Shown: positions 48,377 to 56,376 of the stretch, piece by piece
Layout of the letters: each line of letters starts with the position of its first letter
Numbering within the stretch: the stretch's first letter is position 1
Assembly (NCBI RefSeq): GCF_016858125.1
Contig: NZ_CP064781.1
Coordinates: 806,001 to 870,000, forward strand
DNA from: Azospira restricta
GTDB taxonomy: Bacteria > Pseudomonadota > Gammaproteobacteria > Burkholderiales > Rhodocyclaceae
Reading direction: 5' to 3'
DNA: 64,000 bases
Made by a program: the position numbers and the translations under genes
Notes under the pieces: generated by a model
Database searches by the model: none
What the model saw: the letters and a program-made list of their open reading frames with translations, nothing else
What the model was told of the DNA's origin: nothing

Positions 48377-49406
48377 CCGCGGCCAGCCGCTCGAGCAGCT
48401 TGCGCACCGGCGCCGGCAGCGCCGCCGATGCAGCCGCGTCGATCGCCACCCATTCGAGCGCGGCGGCGGCGTCGCAGGCCGCCGGCGGCGGCGCCGCGAC
48501 CGGGCAGCGCCACGGCTGCAGCGTCAGCCGGAAATGCGTGAAGGCGTGCTTCAGCGCGGGCAGCGCCTCGGCAGCACCGAGCGGCCGCAGTCCGAAGCGC
48601 GCGGCGAGTTCCGGCGGCTGTCCTTCCGGCGGCGCCAGCAGGCCGCCCCAGATGCCGCTCGGCGGCCGCCGCTCGAGCAGCACGCGGTCGCCGGCGACGA
48701 ACAGCGTGACCGTGCTCTCCCGCTCGGGGACCGCCTTCGCCGGCCGCGCCGCCGGCAGTTCGCCCTGCCGGCCGTCGCGCTCGGCGACGCACAGGCCGCG
48801 CAGCGGACACTCGCCGCAGCGCGGTTTGCCGCGCGTGCACAGCGTCGCGCCGAGGTCCATCTGTCCCTGCGTGTAGGCCTCGATGTCGGCGGCGGGCAGC
48901 AGCGATTCGGCGAGCGCCCACAGCTCGCGCTCGACCGCGGCCTGCCCGGGAAAGCCGTCGACGCCGAAGCAGCGGGCCAGCACGCGCTTGACGTTGCCGT
49001 CGAGGATGGCGCCGCGCTCGCCGAAGGCGAAGGCGGCGATCGCCGCCGCCGTCGATTTGCCGATCCCGGGCAGTTCGGCGATCAGCGCCGCCGATTCGGG
49101 AAAATTCCCGCCGTGCCCGGCGACGATCGCCTGCGCGCAGCGGTGCAGGTTGCGCGCCCGCGCGTAGTAGCCGAGCCCGGCCCACAGCTCGAGCACCGCC
49201 GCCAGCGGCGCCGCGGCGAGGCTGGCGAGGTCGGGAAAGCGCGCGAGGAAGCGCGCGTAGTACGGAATCACCGTCGCCACCTGCGTCTGCTGCAGCATGA
49301 TCTCCGACAGCCAGATGCGGTACGGGTCGCGCGTGCGCTGCCAGGGCAGGTCGTGGCGGCCGTGGCGCTTCTGCCAGGCGACCAAGCGGGCGGCGAAGTC
49401 GTTCAT
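48369..49406 (-). CDS. mutY: A/G-specific adenine glycosylase MutY
   Basis: The 345-residue enzyme removes adenine mispaired with 8-oxoguanine. The catalytic Glu is in SEIMLQQTQV, the helix-hairpin-helix is LPGIGKSTAAAIAAFAF with Asp in ILDGNVKRV, and the 4Fe-4S cluster uses CTRGKPRCGECPLRGLC. The C-terminal NUDIX-like domain that reads 8-oxoG starts near residue 230. ATG 49406 gives the standard MNDFAARLVAWQ start; the frame is open further upstream. Confidence 0.97.
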   Translation of the reverse strand: MNDFAARLVAWQKRHGRHDLPWQRTRDPYRIWLSEIMLQQTQVATVIPYYARFLARFPDLASLAAAPLAAVLELWAGLGYYARARNLHRCAQAIVAGHGGNFPESAALIAELPGIGKSTAAAIAAFAFGERGAILDGNVKRVLARCFGVDGFPGQAAVERELWALAESLLPAADIEAYTQGQMDLGATLCTRGKPRCGECPLRGLCVAERDGRQGELPAARPAKAVPERESTVTLFVAGDRVLLERRPPSGIWGGLLAPPEGQPPELAARFGLRPLGAAEALPALKHAFTHFRLTLQPWRCPVAAPPPAACDAAAALEWVAIDAAASAALPAPVRKLLERLAAAT

Positions 49407-49497
49407 GCGGGAATTCTCGGGCAAAGGGAGGGTCGACAGCGGTAGCGGGCAGCGGGGATAATCGCCGGCTCGCCCGATGCTATCACGGCCCCGATTG

Positions 49498-50073
49498 ATG
49501 AGTTCCCATTCCGACCACGGCGGCAGTTCCGCCACCTCGCCCCTCTACTGCCCGGCCTGCGACGACGGCCCGGGCGGCCAGGAGACGCGCGGTGACTACG
49601 ACTGCCGCGCCTTCCGCGATGCGCTCGGCAGCTTCGCCACCGGCATCGCCGTCGTCACCGCCTGCGCGCCGGACGGCGAGTTCGTCGGGCTGACCGTCAA
49701 TTCCTTCAACTCGGTCTCGCTCGATCCGCCGCTGGTGCTGTGGAGCCTCGACCTCGGCTCGCCGAACCTGGAGTCCTTCCGCAGCGCCAGCCACTACGTC
49801 GTGAACATCCTCGCCGCCGAACAGACCGAGGTCTCGCAGCGCTTCGCGACGCGCATGCCGGACCGCTTCGGCGACCTGCAGCTATGCACCGGCGCTGGCG
49901 GCGCGCCGCTGCTGCACGGCTGTTGCGCGTGGTTCGAATGCGCCAACGAGGTCCAGTACCCGGGCGGCGACCACCTGATCTTCGTCGGCCGCGTCGAGCG
50001 TTTCTCGCACGATCCGGCGCGGCGGCCGCTGATCTACCACGGTGGCCGCTACCGCAGCCTGGCGCGGGATTGA
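49498..50073 (+). CDS. Flavin reductase-like FMN-binding protein
   Basis: From ATG 49498 the protein has 191 residues; ATG 49477 is an alternative. After a 35-residue leader with CPACDDG, the flavin-reductase split-barrel follows: FATGIAVVTACAPDGEFVGLTVNSFNSVSLDPPLVLWSL (short motifs GIAVVTA, LTVNSFNSVSLDPPLVL) and HLIFVGRVERF. Members reduce FMN with NAD(P)H for two-component monooxygenases. No monooxygenase is adjacent. The leader Cys pair is unusual. It is the last backbone gene before the tRNA. Confidence 0.88.
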   Translation: MSSHSDHGGSSATSPLYCPACDDGPGGQETRGDYDCRAFRDALGSFATGIAVVTACAPDGEFVGLTVNSFNSVSLDPPLVLWSLDLGSPNLESFRSASHYVVNILAAEQTEVSQRFATRMPDRFGDLQLCTGAGGAPLLHGCCAWFECANEVQYPGGDHLIFVGRVERFSHDPARRPLIYHGGRYRSLARD

Positions 50074-50130
50074 ACGGCCCCGCGCTTTCGGCATAGAATG
50101 CGTCCTCCCGCGCCTTCCCGGGCGCGGCAT

Positions 50131-50205
50131 GCGGGTGTCGTATAATGGCCATTACCTCAGCTTCCCAAGCTGATGACGAGGGTTCGATTCCCTTCACCCG
50201 CTCCA
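50131..50205 (+). tRNA. tRNA-Gly (CCC)
   Basis: The cloverleaf is clear: acceptor GCGGGTG pairs with CACCCGC, the anticodon stem CAGCT/AGCTG encloses TTCCCAA (anticodon CCC), and the T-arm is GAGGGTTCGATTCCCTTC. CCA is encoded (50203-50205). It is the insertion target of the ICE; the 3' end is reconstituted so the tRNA stays functional. Confidence 0.96.
50181..50205 (+). other. ICE attachment site (att) in tRNA-Gly 3' end
   Basis: The T-arm and acceptor end of the tRNA (50181-50205) are the usual crossover for tRNA-Gly-targeting tyrosine integrases of the ICEclc type. The integrase gene points away from the tRNA 240 bases downstream. The matching copy should lie at the distal ICE end, outside this window. 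Confidence 0.7.
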
Positions 50206-50219
50206 CTGCATCATTCTGC

Positions 50220-50348
50220 GGACTTCCGCGGAAGTCCAAGAGAGTCTGCAAGTCGTTGCCACACAAGGACTTTTCCTTTCTTTGACGTTCTGCCGTAGTC
50301 CACTGCGATCCGCCTACAGCCGGGACTTTTAAGTCCACAAACAAGTCC
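50220..50348. repeat. Cluster of GGACTT/AAGTCC boxes beside the att site
   Basis: The hexamer GGACTT or its complement occurs at 50220-50225, 50232-50237 (together the palindrome GGACTTCCGCGGAAGTCC), 50267-50272, 50323-50328 with 50331-50336 (GGACTTTTAAGTCC), and 50343-50348. Spacing and position suit arm-type binding sites for the integrase or an excision factor. Confidence 0.6.
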
Positions 50349-50442
50349 ATTTTGAGGGCGCGGCTGATTCCGGATTGTTGATGGAGGGGCGAGGTCGACG
50401 TGACCAGCATCTGGTTCCTGACTCATGTTCAGGAGCAAGAGC

Positions 50443-52296
50443 ATGGCACTCTCAGACTTGGCCGTTCGACAGGCCAAGGCAACTGGCAAGGCATACACCC
50501 TCCCTGACCTGGATGGCCTCTCCCTGGCCGTCACGGCTGCAGGGGGCAGGACTTGGCACTTCCGCTACTACTGGGCGGGCAAGCAGAAGCGGATGTCGCT
50601 CGGCACCTACCCGGAGGTGACGCTTCGCGAGGCCCGCAGCCTGCGCGACGAAGCGCGCGCCCTGCTGGCCAAAGGCATCAATCCTCGCGTTCACCGCAAG
50701 CAGAAGCGCACCGCTGTCCGGCTCGCCGACGAAAACACCTTCGAGGCGGTGTATCGCAAGTGGCTCAAGCATCGCGGGCTCAGCCTCAAGGAAGGCCGGC
50801 AGACGACCCTTTCGATACTTCCGCGCATCTTCGACAAGGATGTGCTGCCCGCCTTGGGCAAGCGGTCGGTCTATGAGATCAAGCGTCCCGACCTCTTGGA
50901 GGTGATCGCCAAGATCGAGAAGCGCAAGGCGCTCTCCGTCGCCGAGAAAGTCAGGACGTGGTTCAACCAACTGTTCCGCTACGCGCTGGTGATCGTGCCG
51001 GGCCTGGAGCAGAACCCTGCCTCCGATCTCGATGTGGTGGCGCTGCCGCTGCCACCCGTCAACCACAATCCGTTCCTGCGCATGGCCGAGCTGCCGAAGC
51101 TGTTGCAGCGGCTGCGCAGCTATCGCGGCAGGCGGCAGACCCAGCTCGGACTGCGGCTATTGCTGCTGACCGGCGTGCGAACCGGCGAGCTGCGACAGGC
51201 GATGCCGGATCAATTTGATCTGGACCGTGGGTTGTGGATCATCCCGCCCGACGTCGTGAAGCAACTCCAGTTGGATATGCGCAAGAAGCGGCAGCAGCCG
51301 AAGGACATCCCGCCCTACATCGTGCCGCTGTCGATTCAGGCCATGGAGATCGTCCGGCACTTGCTGGATGAGTTCAAGCCGGCCCAGCGCTACCTGTTTC
51401 GGCACGACAGCGACTTGAAGAAGCGCATCAGCGAGAACACGCTCAATGGTGCGCTCAAACGCATGGGCTATCAGGAACGCCTGACCGGACACGGTATCCG
51501 CGGCACGATGTCCACTGCGCTCAACGAGATCGGCTACCCGAAGGTCTGGGTGGATGCACAGCTCTCGCATGTCGATCCCAACAAGGTCAGCGCGACCTAC
51601 AACCATGCCGAGTACGTGGAGCAGCGTCGCCGCATGATGCAGGACTGGGCCGATCGGCTCGACCTCTTCGAGCAGAACCAGGTCGAGGCGGCCAGCATGC
51701 CGCTCACCGTGCATCTGGAAGGCGTGCCCGCGTTCCCGAATGAGCAAACCGCAAGCGCCCCCTCCACGCCGGTTGCCGCCTCGCCAATCCTGCTGGTGAC
51801 GAAGCCGGGTGACGCCATGCCGTTGGTTTCTGCCGCCGCACATCGGCTGCCGGCGGTTCCGCCCCCTCGGTCGGCCGCGCCGCTGGTGCCTTCGGACATT
51901 CAGCGCGAGCGGATGGAGCTGTTCGATGTCTTCGAGGCACCGCACAACCTTCCCGTCGCGGCATTTGCCAAGATGGCGGGCAAGTCCCGCAGGTGGATCA
52001 GCTACGAGATCAAGGCGGGCAACTTGCTCGCGTTGAACGTAGGCAACCGCGGCCAGCGCGTGCCGGACTGGCACCTCGACCCACTCAAGCACGAGCTGAT
52101 CCAGTCCGTCCTGAAGCTGACCAGGGGCGCGGACCCTTGGCAGATCTACCATGCACTGCTGCAACCGCGCTCGATGCTGCGGGGGCGTTCGGCACTGGAG
52201 GGCGTGACGGCCGGCAATCTCGACAAGCTCGTCATGGCAGTGAGCACGGCCGTGAAGGAAAGCGAATGGACCCTGCCGCGAGTCGGAGTCGCCTAG
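50443..52296 (+). CDS. Tyrosine integrase with antitoxin-like C-terminal extension
   Basis: ATG 50443 follows AGGAG and gives 617 residues. The N-terminal DUF4102 arm-binding domain (about 1-90) and SAM-like core-binding domain lead to a catalytic domain with Arg246 (TGVRTGEL), His350/Arg353 (HGIRG) and nucleophile Tyr386 (SATYNHAEY). P4-type integrases end near residue 410-420; this one continues 200 residues. After a Pro/Ala linker, residues about 490-610 hold a helix-turn-helix-like part (AAFAKMAGKSRRWISYEIK) and WQIYHALLQPRSMLRGRSALEGV, which resembles the Xre/MbcA/ParS (DUF2384) C-domain. Length and target match the ICEclc IntB13 type. Confidence 0.93.
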   Translation: MALSDLAVRQAKATGKAYTLPDLDGLSLAVTAAGGRTWHFRYYWAGKQKRMSLGTYPEVTLREARSLRDEARALLAKGINPRVHRKQKRTAVRLADENTFEAVYRKWLKHRGLSLKEGRQTTLSILPRIFDKDVLPALGKRSVYEIKRPDLLEVIAKIEKRKALSVAEKVRTWFNQLFRYALVIVPGLEQNPASDLDVVALPLPPVNHNPFLRMAELPKLLQRLRSYRGRRQTQLGLRLLLLTGVRTGELRQAMPDQFDLDRGLWIIPPDVVKQLQLDMRKKRQQPKDIPPYIVPLSIQAMEIVRHLLDEFKPAQRYLFRHDSDLKKRISENTLNGALKRMGYQERLTGHGIRGTMSTALNEIGYPKVWVDAQLSHVDPNKVSATYNHAEYVEQRRRMMQDWADRLDLFEQNQVEAASMPLTVHLEGVPAFPNEQTASAPSTPVAASPILLVTKPGDAMPLVSAAAHRLPAVPPPRSAAPLVPSDIQRERMELFDVFEAPHNLPVAAFAKMAGKSRRWISYEIKAGNLLALNVGNRGQRVPDWHLDPLKHELIQSVLKLTRGADPWQIYHALLQPRSMLRGRSALEGVTAGNLDKLVMAVSTAVKESEWTLPRVGVA

Positions 52297-52342
52297 CAGC
52301 AGGAATGCGGGATCGTGGCGAACCGCGATTCCCGCGCGTCTG

Positions 52343-52969
52343 TCAGGACACCAAGCGCGCGCGGCGGGCGAATCTTGCCTGGGTGTCCGACAAGGAAGCA
52401 TCGCGGCGCAACAGGTAAGCCATCTCGATCATTGGTGCGCCGGCCAGCGGCCGCATGGCGATGCCTCGGCGTAGGTAGCTCGCCAGTCTCGCGGCAGGCG
52501 CAATGGCGATCCCGTACCCGGCGGCAACCAGCGTCATCGCCACATCGAATGTCTCCACCGTTTGCTCCCGCTCCTGCAGCGCGTTCTCAAACACGCGCTG
52601 CACGGTCATGCGCCATGGTTCATCGGCCGTGGACTGCGAGCAGATCAAGGGCTGCTTGAGCACTTCCTGGCATGGCACTTCACGGTAGGCCAGCAGGTGG
52701 GAGCGCTTGGCCACGGCGACCGCCAGCGTGTCATGCCACAGCGGTTCGCATACCCAGCCAGGCCACTGCCGGGCAACCGCAGACAAGGCGAAGTCGAAGC
52801 CGTCGCCCGGCAGCTCCGCGCCTCGACCGGGACCTGTCCAGCCGGCGAGGACGGCATGAGTCTCCGGCTCTTCGGCGCGCTGCAGGGCGAGCACGTCGGC
52901 GAGTTGGGGCGGCACCCATTCGCCGAGGACGGCCATGCGAATTTCGGCGGTGATGTCACTCGATTCCAC
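52343..52969 (-). CDS. LysR-type substrate-binding domain without DNA-binding half
   Basis: The protein of about 208 residues is the effector domain of a LysR regulator (IRMAVLGEWVPPQLADVLALQRAEEPETHAV, then DFALSAVARQWPGW as short recognisable blocks), with no helix-turn-helix. I chose GTG 52969 because GGGGGGAG lies 7 bases upstream; an in-frame ATG at 53119 lies inside the divergent XRE gene. It may be a remnant or a stand-alone ligand-binding partner. It is divergent from the XRE regulator. Confidence 0.75.
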   Translation of the reverse strand: MESSDITAEIRMAVLGEWVPPQLADVLALQRAEEPETHAVLAGWTGPGRGAELPGDGFDFALSAVARQWPGWVCEPLWHDTLAVAVAKRSHLLAYREVPCQEVLKQPLICSQSTADEPWRMTVQRVFENALQEREQTVETFDVAMTLVAAGYGIAIAPAARLASYLRRGIAMRPLAGAPMIEMAYLLRRDASLSDTQARFARRARLVS

Positions 52970-53026
52970 GTCCAGCTCCCCCCATGCGGTGAACTCGTGG
53001 CAACTGATCTCGAAGCCGTTGAATGA

Positions 53027-53050
53027 GTTAAGTTTAACGTGGTTTAAATC
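53027..53050. promoter_or_regulatory. AT-rich palindromic site between LysR-domain and XRE genes
   Basis: GTTAAGTTTAAC (53027-53038, arms GTTAA/TTAAC) and the nearby GGTTTAAATC stand out from GC-rich surroundings. They lie 25-50 bases before the XRE start and between the divergent genes, a likely operator/promoter. Confidence 0.45.
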
Positions 53051-53075
53051 GTGACCATGTTCGACGCTCTTGGCA

Positions 53076-53375
53076 ATGCCAAAGCGTTCGATCCAAAGGG
53101 GCCGCCCCACCGGCACCACTACCTACGAAGCGGAACCAGCCATCGCGTTTGGGGCTGCCGTGCGGGAAGAAAGAACCAACCAGGGCATCGCTCAGGAAAC
53201 GCTGGCCCACATGGCCGGCATCGAACGGTCGCACATGGGCAAGATCGAGCGCGGCGAGCATGTCCCCACGCTCCCTCTCATCCTCAAGATTGCCCGTGCG
53301 CTGAAATGCAGTTCCGCCCACTTGATGACTCTGACCGAAGCCAAGCTGGCGGAGTCGGCCCCATCCGCAGATTGA
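53076..53375 (+). CDS. XRE-family transcriptional regulator
   Basis: From ATG 53076 the protein has 99 residues. A Cro/C1 helix-turn-helix covers about residues 30-85: AVREERTNQGIAQETLAHMAGIERSHMGKIERGEHVPTLPLILKIARALK (recognition block IERSHMGKIERGE). There is no ligand domain. TTG 53070 is an alternative start. It is placed between the integrase region and the relaxase gene, typical for an ICE maintenance or transfer regulator. Confidence 0.88.
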   Translation: MPKRSIQRGRPTGTTTYEAEPAIAFGAAVREERTNQGIAQETLAHMAGIERSHMGKIERGEHVPTLPLILKIARALKCSSAHLMTLTEAKLAESAPSAD

Positions 53376-53401
53376 AGCCGGCCCGCACAGCGGTCGCATG
53401 C

Positions 53402-55252
53402 CTACGCCTGATCGTCGTCCTTGCCCCCAAGGGCTGAATCTTCGCGCTTTGCGGCCTCGTTGACGAGCCGCAGGTATGGGTTGTCTGGCGGCGTCTCCTG
53501 GAACAGCGCATCCGGGCTGGCGAGCAGGTAGCCGTGCAGCCGGCGCGACTTGCGCGGCCCCGTGACTTCGCAGGTCCAGATGTTCAGCCCGCTCGGCTGC
53601 TTGCGGTGCTGTCCCAACTTCTCGAAGCGCTTCTGCACCCACTGCCACCCCTCCAGCTTCTCCTGCTTGGCCAGCGCGGCGACTTGAAGGTACTCCTGCG
53701 CGTAGCGCTGGAACACGCCGGGGCTGACGAGGTAGGTCGTACCGGCGACGGTATGCACCAGGGCCTTGGCGTCGTTGATGATGAGCTTGCGCGTCTGGAT
53801 GCTCTGACGCAGCCAGGCCATGAAGTGCGCCCCGGAGGGCTCCGCGCGATCCTGGGAAGGCGCGAGGCTCATCTGCGGCGGGGGCATGGTCGAAGGGGCC
53901 GGCTCGGGCTCGGCAATAGGGGAACTCGGGATCTCCGGTGCCGTGGGTGGAGCGGTGTCGCCCAGCAGGTCGAGCAGCGCGGCCACGCCGGTATCCGTGG
54001 CTGTGGATGCGATCGGCGCCGTGCTCGCGGATGCAGCTTCGATGCCTTCGGCGCGCGGCCCATCGGCCACCGTTGTCGCCTGCGGCGTCGGCTCCGCCTG
54101 TTCCTCTTCGACCTGCACACGGCCTGCGAACGGCGCCGGCCGGTCGGCGGCATCCCAGATCATCGCCGGCGAGAGTTTCAGGAAGGTGAATGCGTGCGAC
54201 CAGCCGGCGTCGCTGGTGACGGTAGCCTTCCAGATCGCCTTGCCATCCGGCGTCGGTTGCACGATGCCGTGATCCTGCAGCACGTTGAACACCGCCGTAT
54301 TGCTCGCCGGGATGCCGTCGATGCCCTGTGACAGCAGATGTGCGCGCAGCTTGTCGGAGACGGTCTTGCTCACCAGCCACAAGGCGTCTTGGGTCAGCCA
54401 ACCGTCCGCCGGGCCGGCCTGGTTCAACTTGAACGCTTCCTTGAGCAGGTAGCGCAAGCCGTCGAGCAATTTGCGTTGCAGCGCATGCTTGGGCGCCGCC
54501 AGCGCCTTGCTGGGATCGCCGCCGAGTTCCTGGGCGACCGATGCCTGGTCGGCCTGCACGACCAGCTCGCCGAGTGTGCCGGCGTGCTCGTACTGGCCGG
54601 CCAGCACGTACAGCAGCGCGGCCCAGAGGTCGGGATAGCCGCTGAGCCAGTCGAAGATGTCCCGATCGAGAAGGTGCGCGTAGAGCAGCCCGGTGGCGGC
54701 GCTGTGCAGGCGGTACTCACGCTCCTTTCGGTAACGGAAGCGGTAGGGCTTTCGCAGTGGGCCGTGCCAGGGATGCCAGACGCTGCCGTCGGCATGCTCG
54801 ACGTGCAGATCGACCGCAATCTTGCCGATGTCGTGCAGCAGGGCCGCGTAGGCCGTGCCTGCGGTCCAGGCTTCGGCCTGGGCCGCCTGTGCCTCCGGCG
54901 TCACGCCCGCAGGCAGCAGGTATGACTGCCGCAATTTCAGCGCATAGGCGACGATCTCCAAGCCGTGGTCCAGCATGCCGCCCGGATAGGCGTGGTGGTG
55001 GTTCTCGGAGGCCGGGAACTGCTGGACCAGCTCAGCGTAGCGCTCCAGTGGGGCGAGGTAGAGCGTGGCGAACTGCCGGCGCGAGAGCGATGTGCGCTGC
55101 CAGATGTGTTCCAGCAGTTTCTGCCGACGCGGCGTGGCCAGCAGCGATGCGGCCGACTCCGGCCGCATCAACCCTTTCGGAGTTTCGATGGCGGAGGTGG
55201 GCGGCGTGCCGGCGGTGGGTGGCACCCGTTTGCGCTGGAACAGCGAGAGCAT
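53402..55252 (-). CDS. MobH-family relaxase (TraI_2 domain)
   Basis: From ATG 55252 the protein has 616 residues. The N-terminal TraI_2/HD-type relaxase domain (about 1-330) shows ENHHHAYPGGMLDHGLE and ALLHDIGKI metal-binding motifs used by MobH relaxases in ICEs such as ICEclc, R391 and SXT. A Pro/Ala-rich linker (about 390-490) precedes a C-terminal DUF1528-type domain ending near NPYLRLVNEA. It should nick oriT and pilot the transferred strand. The upstream repeat tract at 55286-55372 is a candidate oriT. Confidence 0.94.
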   Translation of the reverse strand: MLSLFQRKRVPPTAGTPPTSAIETPKGLMRPESAASLLATPRRQKLLEHIWQRTSLSRRQFATLYLAPLERYAELVQQFPASENHHHAYPGGMLDHGLEIVAYALKLRQSYLLPAGVTPEAQAAQAEAWTAGTAYAALLHDIGKIAVDLHVEHADGSVWHPWHGPLRKPYRFRYRKEREYRLHSAATGLLYAHLLDRDIFDWLSGYPDLWAALLYVLAGQYEHAGTLGELVVQADQASVAQELGGDPSKALAAPKHALQRKLLDGLRYLLKEAFKLNQAGPADGWLTQDALWLVSKTVSDKLRAHLLSQGIDGIPASNTAVFNVLQDHGIVQPTPDGKAIWKATVTSDAGWSHAFTFLKLSPAMIWDAADRPAPFAGRVQVEEEQAEPTPQATTVADGPRAEGIEAASASTAPIASTATDTGVAALLDLLGDTAPPTAPEIPSSPIAEPEPAPSTMPPPQMSLAPSQDRAEPSGAHFMAWLRQSIQTRKLIINDAKALVHTVAGTTYLVSPGVFQRYAQEYLQVAALAKQEKLEGWQWVQKRFEKLGQHRKQPSGLNIWTCEVTGPRKSRRLHGYLLASPDALFQETPPDNPYLRLVNEAAKREDSALGGKDDDQA

Positions 55253-55285
55253 GGCGAACCCCGGATGACGGGCTGCTCGGGGGCG

Positions 55286-55372
55286 CCTTTTGGCCTTTTC
55301 AGGATAGGGCCTTTCCCCTTGGCGCCCTTCCTTTGCCCCTTCCCAGCCCTTTGGCCTTTGTCGGAAGCCTTT
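55286..55372. repeat. CCTT-rich repeat tract upstream of relaxase, candidate oriT
   Basis: Ten copies of CCTT, mostly as CCCTT or CCTTT in short unequal spacing, lie in 87 bases within the 203-base gap between mobH and the AbiEii gene. The strand bias (pyrimidines on the plus strand, purines on the coding strand of mobH) is marked. The position suits an origin of transfer, or its accessory protein sites, recognised by the adjacent relaxase. Confidence 0.5.
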
Positions 55373-55455
55373 GGGTATAGGGCCGCTGCTTCGCGGGTGC
55401 CACGATGAATGCGGCATGGGGCAATCCCGGCAAGTGGGGCGCTGCGGGATGTTCG

Positions 55456-56376
55456 TCAGCTCTGGCCCAAGCCGGTGTCGAGGGCGGCGGATTGCGCTGC
55501 GAAGTCGTCGGGACGGCGCTTGCGGAAGGTTTCGAGATTGGCGAGCTTCCAGCGCAGTGCCGGCAGTTGCGCGGCGTGTTGGCATTGCACCAGCGACCAG
55601 TCGGGTTCTGCGCGCACCAGCCCGCTCAGAAACTGCCTGTGCGCGGTGCTCAGTCGCTGTGGCAGCTCGCGCCGCAGCCTGGCGCGAGCGTCGAGCAGTG
55701 TCTCCAGGGTGCATTCCACTTCGGTCATGCCGACAAAGGCCCGCTCGTACTCGCCGGCGATGTCCTTGTCGTTGCCGAACAGCACTTCGTGGGGCGGCCG
55801 GTTGTGGCCCGCCAGATAGATCACGAAGCACTCGACCATGCCGTCGCTGATGTCGCCCGACTCAAAGAGCTGCCACACGTCGAACAGGTCGCGGGGGTGC
55901 TGCCGATCCAGCGCGGCCACCAGCTTGCTGGCGTACAGCTCGTCCGGTGCCAGAACCGGCAGCTCGAACTCGACGCCGAACAGATCGCTGGTCTTGGCGC
56001 TCAGCGGCCGCCGCTCGACGGGCAGCACGCTGCCGCGGAACACGACATTGACCTCGATCTTCACCTGGCTGGCGTCGTTCTCGACGATCAGCTTGGTGTC
56101 TCCCAGGTCCTTGGCGCGAACCAGGCGTGTCTGCACGCCCAGTGGCGCAACGCGCGTGGCGATGGCGGCCAGCTCCTGGTTGATGGCTTGCAGCGCTTCG
56201 TCGCGCGGCGTCTGCCACGGGAGGTACACCGCGTCGATGTCCACCGAAAGGCGCGGCATGTCCCGCACGAAGAGGTTGATAGCCGTGCCGCCCTTCATGG
56301 CGAAGATGTCGTTGGCGAACACGTCGGGCGCGACGGCCAGCAGCAGGCGAACGGTGTCCGCGTAGGTCTTATCCAT
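55456..56376 (-). CDS. AbiEii-type nucleotidyltransferase toxin
   Basis: The 306-residue protein has the nucleotidyltransferase core FAMKGGTAINLFVRDMPRLSVDIDAV, where GGT and the DID aspartates are catalytic, and the AbiEii/AbiGii C-terminal helices. As the toxin of a type IV toxin-antitoxin pair it is expected to modify tRNA or other RNA with nucleotides and stop growth, aborting phage infection. The start overlaps the AbiEi gene by 8 bases. Its location on an ICE makes it both element maintenance and phage defence cargo. Confidence 0.92.
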   Translation of the reverse strand: MDKTYADTVRLLLAVAPDVFANDIFAMKGGTAINLFVRDMPRLSVDIDAVYLPWQTPRDEALQAINQELAAIATRVAPLGVQTRLVRAKDLGDTKLIVENDASQVKIEVNVVFRGSVLPVERRPLSAKTSDLFGVEFELPVLAPDELYASKLVAALDRQHPRDLFDVWQLFESGDISDGMVECFVIYLAGHNRPPHEVLFGNDKDIAGEYERAFVGMTEVECTLETLLDARARLRRELPQRLSTAHRQFLSGLVRAEPDWSLVQCQHAAQLPALRWKLANLETFRKRRPDDFAAQSAALDTGLGQS

